From Pantoea sp. Ap-967 (GTDB lineage Bacteria > Pseudomonadota > Gammaproteobacteria > Pseudomonadales > Pseudomonadaceae), in contig NZ_VWXK01000005.1 in the NCBI RefSeq assembly GCF_011752565.1, positions 62,001 to 126,000 on the forward strand: 64,000 nucleotides of DNA. The letters run 5' to 3'. Below, piece by piece: positions 51,301 through 60,590 of this stretch. Within the stretch, counting starts at the first letter, position 1, and each line of letters begins with the position of its first letter. The notes under the pieces were generated by a model that was not told where the DNA came from, made no database searches, and saw only the letters and a program-made list of their open reading frames with translations. The translations under genes were made by a program, and so were the position numbers.

Positions 51301-51563
51301 AAGGTTCTCCCTACTGAAAAGATTTGGGGAGGCTCAAGCGGCCGCCCCCATGTTGGCATGTCTTCGGAAAGGGCCTGACTAGACAGGTTCTGGGGTTCCG
51401 GAAAACAGGCGCAAGTATTGCGGGGGCAAATGACAGAATAATGTCTAATTAGTGGCACTGTTGTTAAGTAATTGAGAGCAAAGGGGTACGGCAGGCAGAT
51501 CGTCATTTGAGTGAGGGGCGGTTGATCGCCGATACTGGTGGCTTGAAAGGGAGAGCCGAAACC

Positions 51564-52691
51564 GTGACCAGCCTCTACAGCCTTGCCCATCTGCGCGACA
51601 TTCCGGCGGCCACCTGGGATGCCCTGGTGCCCGCTGGCCAGCCATTTCTGCGCCATGCCTTTCTCAGTGCCCTGGAAGACAGCGCCAGCGTTGCGCGCAG
51701 CACCGGCTGGGCTGCCGAACACCTGGTGCTGGAGCACGAGGGCGAGGTGCGGGCCCTGCTGCCGGCCTATCGCAAATGGCATTCCTATGGCGAGTACGTG
51801 TTCGACCATGGCTGGGCCGACGCCTGCGAGCGCGCCGGCATCGCCTATTACCCCAAGCTGCTGGGCGCGGTACCGTTCAGCCCGGTCAGCGGCCCACGCC
51901 TGCTGGCCCGTGACCCGGCTGATGGCCTGTTGATTCTGCAGGCCCTGCCCGAGTACCTGGGCAAGGCGGGCTTGTCTGGGGCACACATCAACTTCACCGA
52001 CCCGGCGCTGGATACGCAGATGGCGAGCTTGCCCGGCTGGATGGAGCGCCTGGGCTGCCAGTTCCACTGGCGCAACCGCGGCTACCGCGACTTCCAGGAC
52101 TTTCTCGACACCTTGAGCTCACGCAAGCGCAAGCAGATGCGCAAGGAGCGCGAGCAGGTGGCGGGGCAGGGCATCGACTTTCGCTGGTACCGGGGCGATG
52201 AGCTGGATGAGGCGCAGTGGGACTTCGTGTTCCTGTGCTACGCCAACACCTACGCGGTGCGCAGGCGTTCGCCCTACCTGACGCGGGAGTTCTTCAGCCT
52301 GCTGGCCGAGCGCATGCCCGAGGCGGTGCGGGTGGTGATGGCGCGCCAGGGCGGCCGCGACGTGGCCATGGCCCTGAGCCTGGTGGGCGGCGACAGCCTG
52401 TTTGGCCGCTACTGGGGGTGCCTGGACGCATTCGACCGGCTGCATTTCGAGACGTGTTTCTACCAGGGCATGGACTTTGCCATTGCCGAGGGGTTGCAGC
52501 GCTTCGATGCCGGGGCCCAGGGCGAGCACAAGCTGATTCGCGGGTTCGAGCCGGTGCTGACGCGCTCGTGGCATTACCTGCTGCACCCAGGGTTGCGGCG
52601 GGCAGTGGAGGAATTCCTGGTGCAGGAGCGGGAAGGGGTGCGGGGGTATGCCGAGGAGGCCAGGGCGATGCTGCCGTACCGAAAGGATTGA
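51564..52691 (+). CDS. GNAT/FemAB-like acyltransferase (DUF482 type, 375 aa)
   Basis: Double-GNAT protein of the peptidogalycan-biosynthesis-like family: N-terminal half with PFLRHAFLSALEDSASV, central GFKKRKQMRKE-like basic stretch (SSRKRKQMRKEREQV) and C-terminal half with GRYWGCLDAFDRLHFETCFYQGMDFAI. Members are thought to transfer aminoacyl or acyl groups, but substrates are not established. A GTG start at 51564 is favoured (GGGAG upstream); the frame opens further to 51507. It is a single gene. Confidence 0.82.
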   Translation: MTSLYSLAHLRDIPAATWDALVPAGQPFLRHAFLSALEDSASVARSTGWAAEHLVLEHEGEVRALLPAYRKWHSYGEYVFDHGWADACERAGIAYYPKLLGAVPFSPVSGPRLLARDPADGLLILQALPEYLGKAGLSGAHINFTDPALDTQMASLPGWMERLGCQFHWRNRGYRDFQDFLDTLSSRKRKQMRKEREQVAGQGIDFRWYRGDELDEAQWDFVFLCYANTYAVRRRSPYLTREFFSLLAERMPEAVRVVMARQGGRDVAMALSLVGGDSLFGRYWGCLDAFDRLHFETCFYQGMDFAIAEGLQRFDAGAQGEHKLIRGFEPVLTRSWHYLLHPGLRRAVEEFLVQEREGVRGYAEEARAMLPYRKD

Positions 52692-52703
52692 GCACTGGGT
52701 TGG

Positions 52704-52759
52704 CTTCTTCGCGGGGCAAGCCCGCTCCTGTAGGAGCGGGCTTGCCCCGCGAAAGGGCC
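52704..52759. repeat. REP hairpin
   Basis: CTTCTTCGCGGGGCAAGCCC with its inverse directly abutting (CTCCTGTAGGAG centre). Between the convergent GNAT and ABC transporter genes. Confidence 0.88.
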
Positions 52760-52769
52760 GCAAAAGGTG

Positions 52770-54602
52770 TCAATCGACCCCGACAAACCCCCCGGTCTGG
52801 TGATGCCACAGGCGGGCATACAGCCCCCGCTGCTCCAGCAGTTCACTGTGGCTGCCACTTTCGACGATACGCCCCTTGTCCAGCACCACCAGCCGGTCCA
52901 TCCGGGCAATGGTCGACAGCCGGTGGGCGATGGCGATTACTGTCTTGCCCTGCATCAGCGTTTCCAGGCTTTCCTGGATCGCCGCCTCGACCTCCGAGTC
53001 CAGCGCCGAGGTTGCCTCGTCCATGATCAGGATCGGCGCATTCTTCAGCAGCACCCGGGCGATGGCGATGCGCTGGCGCTGGCCACCCGACAGCTTGACC
53101 CCACGCTCGCCCACATGGGCATCGAAACCGGTACGGCCCTGGGCGTCGGACAACTGCGGAATGAATTCGTCGGCTCGGGCCCGGCGCACCGCCTCGCGCA
53201 TCTGCGCCTCACTGGCGTCGGGGCGGCCATATAGCAGGTTGTCGCGAATCGAGCGGTGCAGCAAGGAAGTGTCCTGGGTAATCATGCCAATCTGCGCGCG
53301 CAGGCTGGCCTGGTTGACCTCGGCGATGTCCTGGCCGTCGATCAGAATGCGCCCACCCTGCACGTCGTACAGGCGCAGCAGCAGGTTCACCAGGGTCGAT
53401 TTACCCGCCCCGGACGGGCCGATCAAGCCGATTTTTTCGCCCGGGCGGATATCCAGGTTCAAGCCTTCGATCACGTTGGCCGCCTTGCCGTAGTGGAAGT
53501 CCACATCGTCGAAGCGTACCGCGCCGCGGCTGACCTTCAGCGCCGGCGCCTGGGGCTTGTCGGTGACGGTGACCGGCTGGGCGATGGTCTGCAGGCCGTC
53601 CTGGACCATGCCGATGTTTTCGAAGATGCCGTTGACCACCCACATGATCCAGCCCGCCATGTTGACGATGCGGATCACCAGGCCCGTGGCCAGGGCGATG
53701 GCGCCCACGCTGATCAGCGACTGGCTCCATAGCCACAGCGCCAGCCCCGTGGTCACCACCACCAGCAGGCCGTTGAGGCTGGTGATGACGGCGTCCATGC
53801 TGGTGATAACCCGCGATGCCAGCTGGGTTTTCTCGGTTTGCTCGCTGATGGCCTCCCGGGCGTATTGCTGCTCATGGTCGGTGTGGGCGAACAGCTTGAG
53901 CGTGGCGATGTTGGTGTAGCCGTCGACGATGCGCCCCATCAGCTTGGAACGGGCGTCGGAGGAAATCACCGAGCGCTCCTTCACCCGCGGCACGAAGTAG
54001 CGCAGCGCCGCGATGTAGCAGGCGATCCAGGCCAGCAAGGGCAGCATCAGCCGCCAGTCGGCCTCGGCGAACAGCACCAGTGAACTGATCGCGTAGATCA
54101 GCACGTGCCACAGGGCGTCGACGGCCTGCACCGCAGAGTCGCGCAACGAGTTGCCGGTTTGCATGATGCGCTGGGCGATGCGCCCGGCGAAGTCGCTTTG
54201 GAAGAAGTTCAGGCTCTGCTTGAGCACGTAGGTGTGGTTCTGCCAGCGGATCAGGCTGGTCATGCCGGGGCTGATGGTCTGGTGCACCAGCAGGTCATGC
54301 AGGCCGAAGAACAGCGGCCGCAGCAGCAGGATCACCACCAGCATCCAGATCAGCTCAGTGCTGTGCTCGCTGAAGAAGTTGGGGTTGGGCGCGCCTTGGG
54401 CCAGGTCGATGATGCGGCTGAGGTAGCTGAACATCGCCACCTCGATCAGCGCGGCCACCAGGCCGACCACCAACAGGGCGAGAAAGCTGGGCCACACCTG
54501 GCGCAGGTAGTACCGGTAGAACGGCCAGACCTGGCTGGGCGGCGACTCGCTGGGCGCGTCGCGGAAAATGTCGATCAATTGCTCGAAACGGCGAAACAAC
54601 AT
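52770..54602 (-). CDS. ABC exporter, fused membrane and ATPase domains (610 aa)
   Basis: Half-transporter working as a dimer. Six membrane helices in residues 1-330 (for example FLALLVVGLVAALIEVAMFSYL) and an ATPase domain from about 355: Walker A GPSGAGKST, signature LSGGQRQRIAIAR, Walker B ILIMDEATSALD and switch IAHRLSTI. It belongs to the multidrug/lipid A-type exporter group; the substrate is unknown. The start at 54602 (MLFRRFEQL) is preceded by CAGGAG at 11 bases. It follows the cyclophilin gene by about 60 bases on the same strand and may be expressed with it. Confidence 0.92.
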   Translation of the reverse strand: MLFRRFEQLIDIFRDAPSESPPSQVWPFYRYYLRQVWPSFLALLVVGLVAALIEVAMFSYLSRIIDLAQGAPNPNFFSEHSTELIWMLVVILLLRPLFFGLHDLLVHQTISPGMTSLIRWQNHTYVLKQSLNFFQSDFAGRIAQRIMQTGNSLRDSAVQAVDALWHVLIYAISSLVLFAEADWRLMLPLLAWIACYIAALRYFVPRVKERSVISSDARSKLMGRIVDGYTNIATLKLFAHTDHEQQYAREAISEQTEKTQLASRVITSMDAVITSLNGLLVVVTTGLALWLWSQSLISVGAIALATGLVIRIVNMAGWIMWVVNGIFENIGMVQDGLQTIAQPVTVTDKPQAPALKVSRGAVRFDDVDFHYGKAANVIEGLNLDIRPGEKIGLIGPSGAGKSTLVNLLLRLYDVQGGRILIDGQDIAEVNQASLRAQIGMITQDTSLLHRSIRDNLLYGRPDASEAQMREAVRRARADEFIPQLSDAQGRTGFDAHVGERGVKLSGGQRQRIAIARVLLKNAPILIMDEATSALDSEVEAAIQESLETLMQGKTVIAIAHRLSTIARMDRLVVLDKGRIVESGSHSELLEQRGLYARLWHHQTGGFVGVD

Positions 54603-54665
54603 GGGTGACAAGACTCCTGTAAGACCCGACCGGTGAAGGGCTCACGTCCGTGTGAAGTCCCGTGG

Positions 54666-55223
54666 TCAGTCGATGCGTTTGGCAGATTTGATATACACCG
54701 GGTCGGCCGGCACGTCGCGCATGCCTTTCTTCACGGTGGTGGGCGAGTTGACGATCTGGTCGACCACTTCCATGCCCTGGGTCACCTTGCCGAATACGGC
54801 GTAACCAGCGTCGCGGCCAGGGTTGAGGAAGTCATTGTCGGCAACGTTGATGAAGAACTGGCTGGTGGCCGAGTTGGGGTTGGAGGTGCGGGCCATGGCC
54901 AGGGTGCCGCGGGTGTTCTGCAGGCCGTTGCTGGCCTCGTTCTTGATGGGGTCCTTGGTGTCTTTCTGCACCATCTGGTCAGTGAAGCCACCGCCCTGCA
55001 CCATGAAGCCCGGAATTACCCGGTGGAAGATGGTGTTGTTGTAGAAACCGCTGTCCACGTAGGCCAGGAAATTCTTGGTGCTGACCGGCGCTTTTTCGGC
55101 ATTGAGCTCGATGGTGACCTGGCCGAAGCTGGTATCCAGCTGGACGTGCGGGGTCTTGTCGGAGGCCATGACGCCGGTGGCGAAGGCAACCGAGCAGGCG
55201 GTGAGCAGAAGTTTTTTCAGCAT
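54666..55223 (-). CDS. ppiA: Periplasmic peptidyl-prolyl cis-trans isomerase, cyclophilin type (185 aa)
   Basis: Signal peptide [20 protein letters not shown] then a cyclophilin core: [14 protein letters not shown] contains the catalytic Arg, and [17 protein letters not shown] the substrate-binding Gln-Phe-Phe segment. It speeds proline isomerisation during folding of exported proteins. Length and short loops match bacterial PpiA. The start overlaps the end of the preceding hydrolase gene by 7 bases, so they may be expressed together. Confidence 0.94.
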   Translation of the reverse strand: MLKKLLLTACSVAFATGVMASDKTPHVQLDTSFGQVTIELNAEKAPVSTKNFLAYVDSGFYNNTIFHRVIPGFMVQGGGFTDQMVQKDTKDPIKNEASNGLQNTRGTLAMARTSNPNSATSQFFINVADNDFLNPGRDAGYAVFGKVTQGMEVVDQIVNSPTTVKKGMRDVPADPVYIKSAKRID

Positions 55224-56029
55224 GGGCTCAATGATCCTTGAGAGGTGGATGCCGCTGCGAGGAACTGCAGCAGGGTCTGGTTGAAGACCTCGGGTTGGTC
55301 GAGGGGCGTAGCGTGCCGGGAATCGTCGATGACGACCAGCCTGGCGTTGGGCATCAGGGCGACGTAGCGCTCCTTGAGTTGTATCGGGGTGTAATCATGG
55401 TCGGCGGCGATCACCAGGGTGGGACAGCGAATTTGCCCGATGCGTTCCTGCACGCCCCAGTCGACGATGGCGTCGAAGCTCTTCAGGTAGGCGCGCTTGT
55501 CGTTGCGTGCCCAGCGTTCGGCCATCTTGCGCCGAAGCTCGCCTTGTTCGGGCTTGGGGAACAGCCGCGCGGCCAGGCCCTGGCCCACCGTCTCGACGCT
55601 GAGCAGGCGCGCCAGGCCCCAGCGCTTGAGCCACCAGACCCAGTCGCTGCGGGTACGCCGCTTGACCTCGGGGGCGCTGTTGACGATGCACAGGCTGCGC
55701 AGCCATTGCGGGTGGTCGACGGCGAACTGGAAGCCGACCATGCCACCCATGGACAGGCCGACGAAGTGCACCGGGCCCGTTTGCAGGTGTTCCAGCAAGG
55801 CCAGCAGGTCGGCGCTGAAGGTGGCGATCTGGTAGCCGTCGCGGGGCTTGTCGGAGCGGCCGTGGCCGCGGATGTCCATGAGGATCACCCGGTAGTGGCG
55901 GGCCAGCTCCGGCACCTGCAGTTCCCAGTCCTGGCTGCTGGAACCCAGCCCGTGCAGCAGCACCAGGGGCTCACCCTGGCCGTATTCCTGATAATGCAGC
56001 GAGCATCCTTCATGTTCGAAATAGGCCAT
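55217..56029 (-). CDS. Alpha/beta-fold hydrolase (270 aa)
   Basis: Hydrolase with oxyanion-hole [14 protein letters not shown], nucleophile elbow GLSMG (about Ser95), acid in IAADHDYTP and His in [11 protein letters not shown]. It resembles the 3-oxoadipate enol-lactonase/haloperoxidase-like group, but there are no pca genes nearby, so the substrate is open. The start at 56029 is in the place where the fold begins (MAYFEHEG). It follows the LysR gene by 13 bases on the same strand and overlaps the ppiA gene by 7 bases. Confidence 0.88.
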   Translation of the reverse strand: MAYFEHEGCSLHYQEYGQGEPLVLLHGLGSSSQDWELQVPELARHYRVILMDIRGHGRSDKPRDGYQIATFSADLLALLEHLQTGPVHFVGLSMGGMVGFQFAVDHPQWLRSLCIVNSAPEVKRRTRSDWVWWLKRWGLARLLSVETVGQGLAARLFPKPEQGELRRKMAERWARNDKRAYLKSFDAIVDWGVQERIGQIRCPTLVIAADHDYTPIQLKERYVALMPNARLVVIDDSRHATPLDQPEVFNQTLLQFLAAASTSQGSLSPC

Positions 56030-56042
56030 GGGCGCGGTCCTC

Positions 56043-56966
56043 TCAGGCTTGCGGGGGGGCTGCGAAGGGCACGTCCAGCGGCGCGGTGTCGAAATTGCGC
56101 AGCAGGTCGATGAGGATCTGCGTGGCCGGGCCCAGGGTCTTCTCTTTGCTCGAATAAAGGTAGAACAGTGGGTGGCGGCTGCCACCCTGATCGAGCGGCA
56201 GGGGCTTGAGCACGCCGTCGCGCAGCTCGCGTTCGATCATGTGCCGGGGCAGCCAGGCAAAGCCCAGGCCACTGCCAACGAAGGTGGCGGCGGTGCCCAG
56301 GCTGCCCACCGTCCAGCGCTGTTCGGCGCCGAGCCAGCCGACATCGCGCGGCTGGGCGCGGCCGGAGTCACGAATCACCACCTGCAGCTGGCTTTCCAGG
56401 TCCTGGAAGGTGATCTCCCGGCCCAGGCGGTGCAGGCTGTGTTCGGGGTGGGCGACGGCGACGAATTCCACCGCGCTGAGCTCGCTGCCCAGGTAACCCC
56501 CGATGCTGTAGCTGCTGATGGCAAGGTCAGCGATGCCTTCGTGCATCACCTCTTCCACCCCCGACAGCACTTCTTCACGCAGGCGCACCCGGCAGCCACG
56601 GCTCTGCGGCATGAACGCGGCCAGGGCACGCACCAGGCGGGCGCTGGGGTAGGCGGCATCGACCACCAGGCGTACTTCGGCCTCCCAGCCCTGTTCCATG
56701 TGGTGGGCCAGGTCTTCGAGCTGGCTGGCCTGTTTCACCAGGTGCCGCGAACGGCGCAGCAGCACGTTGCCGGCCTCGGTCAATACGGCCTTGCGGCCAT
56801 CGATGCGCAGCAGCGGCACGCCCAGTTGTTCCTGCATGCGCGCCACGGTGTAGCTGACCGAAGACTGCGAACGGTGCAGGGCTTCGGCGGCCTGGGCAAA
56901 CCCGCCATGGTCGACCACTGCCTGCAGGGTTCGCCATTGATCCAGGGTCACGCGCGGCGCTTTCAT
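56043..56966 (-). CDS. LysR-family transcriptional regulator (307 aa)
   Basis: N-terminal winged helix (residues 5-65, LDQWRTLQAVVDHGGFAQAAEALHRSQSSVSYTVARMQEQLG) and a type-2 periplasmic-binding-protein effector domain (about 92-300). LysR proteins often control the divergent neighbour; here this is a small exported protein gene 48 bases away, and the azoreductase gene further on. The same-strand hydrolase gene follows by 13 bases. The start at 56966 was chosen by the conserved helix-turn-helix position; a longer frame extends into the divergent gene. Confidence 0.92.
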   Translation of the reverse strand: MKAPRVTLDQWRTLQAVVDHGGFAQAAEALHRSQSSVSYTVARMQEQLGVPLLRIDGRKAVLTEAGNVLLRRSRHLVKQASQLEDLAHHMEQGWEAEVRLVVDAAYPSARLVRALAAFMPQSRGCRVRLREEVLSGVEEVMHEGIADLAISSYSIGGYLGSELSAVEFVAVAHPEHSLHRLGREITFQDLESQLQVVIRDSGRAQPRDVGWLGAEQRWTVGSLGTAATFVGSGLGFAWLPRHMIERELRDGVLKPLPLDQGGSRHPLFYLYSSKEKTLGPATQILIDLLRNFDTAPLDVPFAAPPQA

Positions 56967-57014
56967 GTTTGGCTCCTGTTGTCCTAAGCTGCGCTCTTTC
57001 AAGGAGAGCGCCCC

Positions 57015-57329
57015 ATGAAGAAATGTTGTGCGGCAATATTGATGTGCCTGCCCCTCGGGGCCATGGCTTACCCCATCGATGTGGAGAAGGAACTGACCGG
57101 GGTCAAGCTGGATTACACCACCTACGACACCGCCTATGACATCGGTGCCATTACCCTGAACAACTATGGGCAAGTGCCAGCGGCCTGCAAGGTGATGTTC
57201 CGCAATGGGCCCGAGGCGCCGCGGGTGCGGCGGGTGAACGTGCCGGCCGGCAAGAGCGTGGACGTTACGGCCAAGTTCAACCGGCAGATCATCAAGCTGC
57301 GCATCGCGCTGGACTGCAAAGCGGAATAA
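57015..57329 (+). CDS. Small exported protein of unknown function (104 aa)
   Basis: Signal peptide MKKCCAAILMCLPLGAMA then an 86-residue mature protein beginning YPIDVEKELTG. Two Cys in the mature part (AACKVMF, LDCKAE) probably pair. The pattern of short beta strands with basic residues (RRVNVPAGKSVDVTAKF) suggests a small immunoglobulin-like or beta-sandwich periplasmic protein. AAGGAGAG precedes the ATG. It is divergent from the LysR gene and upstream of azoR. I do not recognise a named family. Confidence 0.8.
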   Translation: MKKCCAAILMCLPLGAMAYPIDVEKELTGVKLDYTTYDTAYDIGAITLNNYGQVPAACKVMFRNGPEAPRVRRVNVPAGKSVDVTAKFNRQIIKLRIALDCKAE

Positions 57330-57338
57330 AACGGATTA

Positions 57339-57380
57339 ATCGATAGATTGAACCCACTTTTTACGCTTTTTTATCGATAG
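57339..57380. promoter_or_regulatory. Repeated ATCGATAG boxes upstream of azoreductase
   Basis: ATCGATAG occurs at 57339-57346 and 57373-57380, 34 bases apart and in matching contexts (TAATCGATAGATTGAA, TTATCGATAGGTCAAG). Such paired boxes can be LysR-type sites, and a LysR gene lies close by. Regulatory role not shown. Confidence 0.4.
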
Positions 57381-57439
57381 GTCAAGCCTTAATCTCACCT
57401 CCATCGAATCGCACCCCTTTTTGCCGATGGAGGCACCCC

Positions 57440-58039
57440 ATGTCCCGCGTACTGATCATCGAAAGCAGCGCCCGCCAGCAGGATTCCGTTTCCCGTCAAC
57501 TGACCCGCGACTTCATCCAGCAGTGGCAGGCCGCTCACCCGGCTGACCAGATCACCGTACGCGACTTGGCGGTAAACCCGGTGCCGCACCTGGACGCCGA
57601 CCTGCTCGGTGGCTGGATGAAGCCTGAAGAGCAGCGCAGCGCCGCCGAACTGGGGGCACTGGCCCGTTCCAACGAACTGACCGATGAATTGCTGGCGGCC
57701 GATGTGCTGGTGATGGCAGCGCCGATGTACAACTTCACCATTCCCAGCACCCTCAAGGCCTGGCTGGACCACGTGCTGCGTGCCGGCATCACCTTCAAGT
57801 ACACCCCAACCGGCCCGCAGGGCCTGCTCAATGGCAAGCGCGCCATCGTGCTGACTGCCCGCGGCGGCATCCATGCCGGCGCCGCCAGCGACCACCAGGA
57901 ACCGTACCTGCGCCAGGTGATGGCCTTCATCGGCATTCACGATGTGAACTTCATCCACGCCGAAGGCCTGAACATGAGTGGCGAGTTCCACGAGAAGGGC
58001 CTGAACCAGGCCAAGGCCAAGCTGGCAGCGGTGGCCTGA
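57440..58039 (+). CDS. azoR: FMN-dependent NADH:quinone/azo reductase (199 aa)
   Basis: Flavodoxin-like fold of the AzoR family. FMN contacts are visible in ESSARQQDSVSR (phosphate-binding), PMYNFTIPSTLKAWLD (about residues 95-110) and TARGGIH (about 139-145). It reduces quinones and azo dyes with NADH. A good ribosome-binding site (GATGGAGG) precedes the ATG. It is followed by a strong terminator, so it forms its own transcript. Confidence 0.93.
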   Translation: MSRVLIIESSARQQDSVSRQLTRDFIQQWQAAHPADQITVRDLAVNPVPHLDADLLGGWMKPEEQRSAAELGALARSNELTDELLAADVLVMAAPMYNFTIPSTLKAWLDHVLRAGITFKYTPTGPQGLLNGKRAIVLTARGGIHAGAASDHQEPYLRQVMAFIGIHDVNFIHAEGLNMSGEFHEKGLNQAKAKLAAVA

Positions 58040-58093
58040 GCCTTACCGAATTCCCAACCCTGACACCTGTTTGTAGCTCCTTTGGGTGTACCT

Positions 58094-58119
58094 GCCCGGC
58101 CTTTTGGCCGGGCTTTTTT
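58094..58119 (+). terminator. Rho-independent terminator after azoR
   Basis: Perfect 8-bp stem GCCCGGCC / GGCCGGGC with loop TTTT, followed by six T residues. Confidence 0.93.
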
Positions 58120-58140
58120 ATGCCTGGGATTTTTGTATGG

Positions 58141-58234
58141 CCTGTGCCGGCCCTTTCGCGGGCAAGCCCGCTCCTACAGGTACGGTTCACAGGCCTGTGG
58201 GAGCGGGCTTGCCCGCGAAGAGGCCGGTACAGCC
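58141..58234. repeat. REP inverted pair
   Basis: CCTGTGCCGGCCCTTTCGCG and its inverse around GGTACGGTTCACAGG. Between the azoR terminator and the EamA transporter. Confidence 0.87.
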
Positions 58235-58306
58235 CCACATTACTCATGGTTGAACACAAAGGCCGCAACCCGCTAAGGTCGCGGCCTTGATCCACGAGAG
58301 GCAACC

Positions 58307-59182
58307 ATGGGCTACCTGATAATCGTCGCGCTGATCCAGGCGTTTTCCTTCAACGTGATCGGCGAGTACCTGGCCGGGCACGTCGACAGCTACTTCGCCG
58401 TGCTCGCACGGGTGGTGCTGGCGGGCCTGGTGTTCCTGCCGCTGACCCGCTGGCGCCAGGTCGAGCCGCGCTTCATGCGCTCGATGTTGCTGATCGGCGC
58501 CCTGCAATACGGCATCACCTACGTCTGCCTGTACCTGAGCTTCCGCGTGCTGAGCGTGCCGGAGGTGCTGTTGTTCACCATCCTCACCCCGCTGCATGTG
58601 ACCCTGATCGAAGACGCCCTGAACCGGCGCTTCAACCCCTGGGCACTGCTGGCGGCCCTGGTGGCCGTGGCGGGCGCGGGGGTGATTCGCTTCGACAGCA
58701 TCAGCGGCGACTTCTTCGTGGGCTTTCTGCTGCTGCAGCTGGCCAACTTCACCTACGCCGCCGGCCAGGTGCTGTACCGCCACCTGGTGGCCCGTCACCC
58801 CAGCGACCTGCCGCACTACAAGCGCTTCGGCTACTTCTACCTGGGCGCACTGATCGTGGTGCTGCCGGCGTTCCTGCTGTTTGGCAATGCCCAGTACCTG
58901 CCAACCACGGACGTGCAGTGGCTGGTGCTGCTGTTCCTGGGCCTGTGCCCGACCGCGCTGGGCCTGTATTGGTGGAACAAGGGCGCGTGCCTGGTTTCCG
59001 GCGGTACGCTGGCGGTGATGAACAACCTGCACGTGCCGGTGGGCCTGCTGCTGAACCTGTTGATCTGGAACCGTGATGAACCGCTGGGGCGGCTGCTGCT
59101 CGGCGGTGCGATCATCCTGGCATCGGTGTGGCTCAGCCGCCTGGGCAGCCGTGGGCAGGTGCCGTTGGCGGGCAAGGCCTGA
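58307..59182 (+). CDS. EamA/DMT-family transporter (291 aa)
   Basis: Ten-helix DMT superfamily transporter with two EamA repeats; first helix LIIVALIQAFSFNVIGEYL, second half beginning near DFFVGFLLLQLANFTYAAGQVLYR. Likely an exporter of a carboxylate, amino acid or amine; the substrate is unknown. The following AEC transporter starts 1 base after its stop codon, so the two form an operon. Confidence 0.87.
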   Translation: MGYLIIVALIQAFSFNVIGEYLAGHVDSYFAVLARVVLAGLVFLPLTRWRQVEPRFMRSMLLIGALQYGITYVCLYLSFRVLSVPEVLLFTILTPLHVTLIEDALNRRFNPWALLAALVAVAGAGVIRFDSISGDFFVGFLLLQLANFTYAAGQVLYRHLVARHPSDLPHYKRFGYFYLGALIVVLPAFLLFGNAQYLPTTDVQWLVLLFLGLCPTALGLYWWNKGACLVSGGTLAVMNNLHVPVGLLLNLLIWNRDEPLGRLLLGGAIILASVWLSRLGSRGQVPLAGKA

Positions 59183-59183
59183 C

Positions 59184-60119
59184 ATGCATACGATTTTCGT
59201 CATCGTTGCGCCGATCTTCGCGCTGATCCTGGTCGGCTTTCTGTGCCGCAAGGGCAACAAGCTGGGCGACAAGGCCGCTGCCGAGATCAACAAGATGGTG
59301 GTCTGGCTGTGCTTGCCGGCACTGCTGTTCAAGGTGACTGCCACGGCGACCTGGAGCGAAATCTGGCACCCGGGCTTCATCGTCGCGTTCGGTGCCGGGG
59401 CACTGGCGATGTTCGTCGTCACCCTGGCCTGGCGCCTGTTCAGCGGCCACGGCCTGGTGGCAGCGAGCATCGACGGGCTCAGTGCCGGTTATGCCAACAC
59501 CGGCTACATCGGCATTCCCCTGTGCCTGCTGCTGTTCGGCCAGCCGGGCCTGCAGCCGGCGTTGATTTCGTCGTTGATCGTGGTGTGCCTGGTGTTCGCG
59601 ATTTCCCTGACGCTGATCGAAATCGGCCTGCAGGAAGAACGGCAGATTGGCCGCGCCATGCTGCTGGTGGGCAAGGCGCTGGCGAAGAACCCGTTGGTGA
59701 TTTCGCCGCTGGCAGGGGCGGCCTGGGCCATGGGTGGCCTGGGGTTGGCCGAGCCGGTGATGCATTTTCTCGACATGCTGGCACTGGCCACCACGCCCTG
59801 TGCGCTGATCTCGCTGGGGGCGTTCCTGGCTGAGAAACGCAGCGGTTCCCAGGCCAGCCCCTGGCCGCTGGTGGGCCTGAAGCTGGTGGGGCAGCCGGCG
59901 TTGACTTGGGTGCTGGCGTCCAAGGTGTTCAGCCTGCCGACCATGTGGGCGGCCTCGGCGGTGTTGCTGGCCGCGCTGCCGACCGGCACCGGGCCGTTCA
60001 TGCTGGCCGAATACTACAACCGTGAGGCCGGGTTGATTTCACGGACCATCCTGCTGTCGACCGTGGCCTCGTTGGTGACCTTGACCGGTTTGTTGTACCT
60101 GTTGGGTTATGCGGGGTAG
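59184..60119 (+). CDS. AEC (auxin efflux carrier)-family transporter (311 aa)
   Basis: Membrane protein with ten predicted helices in two halves; starts MHTIFVIVAPIFALILVGFL, with the conserved NTGYIGIPLCLLLFG (first half) and a polar crossover in ALPTGTGPFMLAEYYNREAG (second half). Members carry dicarboxylates or other anions. The start at 59184 lies 1 base after the EamA stop. Part of its 3' end is repeated 600 bases downstream (60717-60757) as part of a direct duplication. Confidence 0.9.
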   Translation: MHTIFVIVAPIFALILVGFLCRKGNKLGDKAAAEINKMVVWLCLPALLFKVTATATWSEIWHPGFIVAFGAGALAMFVVTLAWRLFSGHGLVAASIDGLSAGYANTGYIGIPLCLLLFGQPGLQPALISSLIVVCLVFAISLTLIEIGLQEERQIGRAMLLVGKALAKNPLVISPLAGAAWAMGGLGLAEPVMHFLDMLALATTPCALISLGAFLAEKRSGSQASPWPLVGLKLVGQPALTWVLASKVFSLPTMWAASAVLLAALPTGTGPFMLAEYYNREAGLISRTILLSTVASLVTLTGLLYLLGYAG

Positions 60120-60285
60120 CTGAGGGCCCCTTCACTACATGATGGCGTAGGCCCTACCCCTGTAGGAGCGAGCGCAGCTCGCGATGGGCTGCAAAGCAGC
60201 CCCGGCGTTAGTTAGCCGCGAAGCTGAAGCCCTGGGGCCGCTGCGCGCCCCATCGCGAGCTATGCTCGCTCCTACCGGGGCGGGG
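60094..60285. repeat. Direct duplication copy 1 (AEC 3' end plus class-B REP pair)
   Basis: Contains the last 27 bases of the AEC gene, then TGAGGGCCCCTTC and a REP pair beginning GTAGGAGCGAGCGCAGCTCG. Matches copy 2 (60717-60883) almost base for base, except for a 25-base net insertion after CCCCTTC (ACTACATGATGGCGTAGGCC ...). Confidence 0.85.
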
Positions 60286-60407
60286 CCGGCCTGTTACATG
60301 CTGTTACGCCCAACGGCTAAAAAAATCAGATTTTGCCGCTTTCTTGTAGGGCATTTCCCAAAGAAACTTCCACCCATTGTGGTGTCCCGGGTCAGCCACT
60401 AGTCTCG

Positions 60408-60590
60408 GTTGGTCGTTGCCATTCAACGACCGGCTTTGACAGGCCGACTCAAATTCGAATGCATAGCTTTGCCCTCTATGGCGGCTGTGCGTGGGGCGCT
60501 TTCGGGCGCGCCGGGTTTCTCAATTTGACCGGTCTGTCAACCCGCGCACAGCTACCGCCTTTTGTTTGACAGCAAGTCGAAGAAACCAAA
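60408..60590 (+). other. Conserved-looking leader with hairpins (remnant of a small gene unit)
   Basis: GGTCGTTG / CAACGACC forms a perfect 8-bp stem at 60411-60431; a second structured part is GCGGCTGTGCGTGGGGCGCT ... AGCTACCGCC. From memory the same pattern (stem, then CTATGGCGGCTGTGCGTGGG) precedes many small Pseudomonas ORFs of the DUF3077 type. Here it precedes only a broken ORF. Nothing else is seen in the 60286-60716 spacer besides this, the remnant and the hairpin after it. Confidence 0.45.

Noticed and set aside
60184..60569. Short plus-strand frames in the AEC-MscS gap
   Set aside because: They read through REP hairpins or the leader element; no start site or family pattern supports translation.
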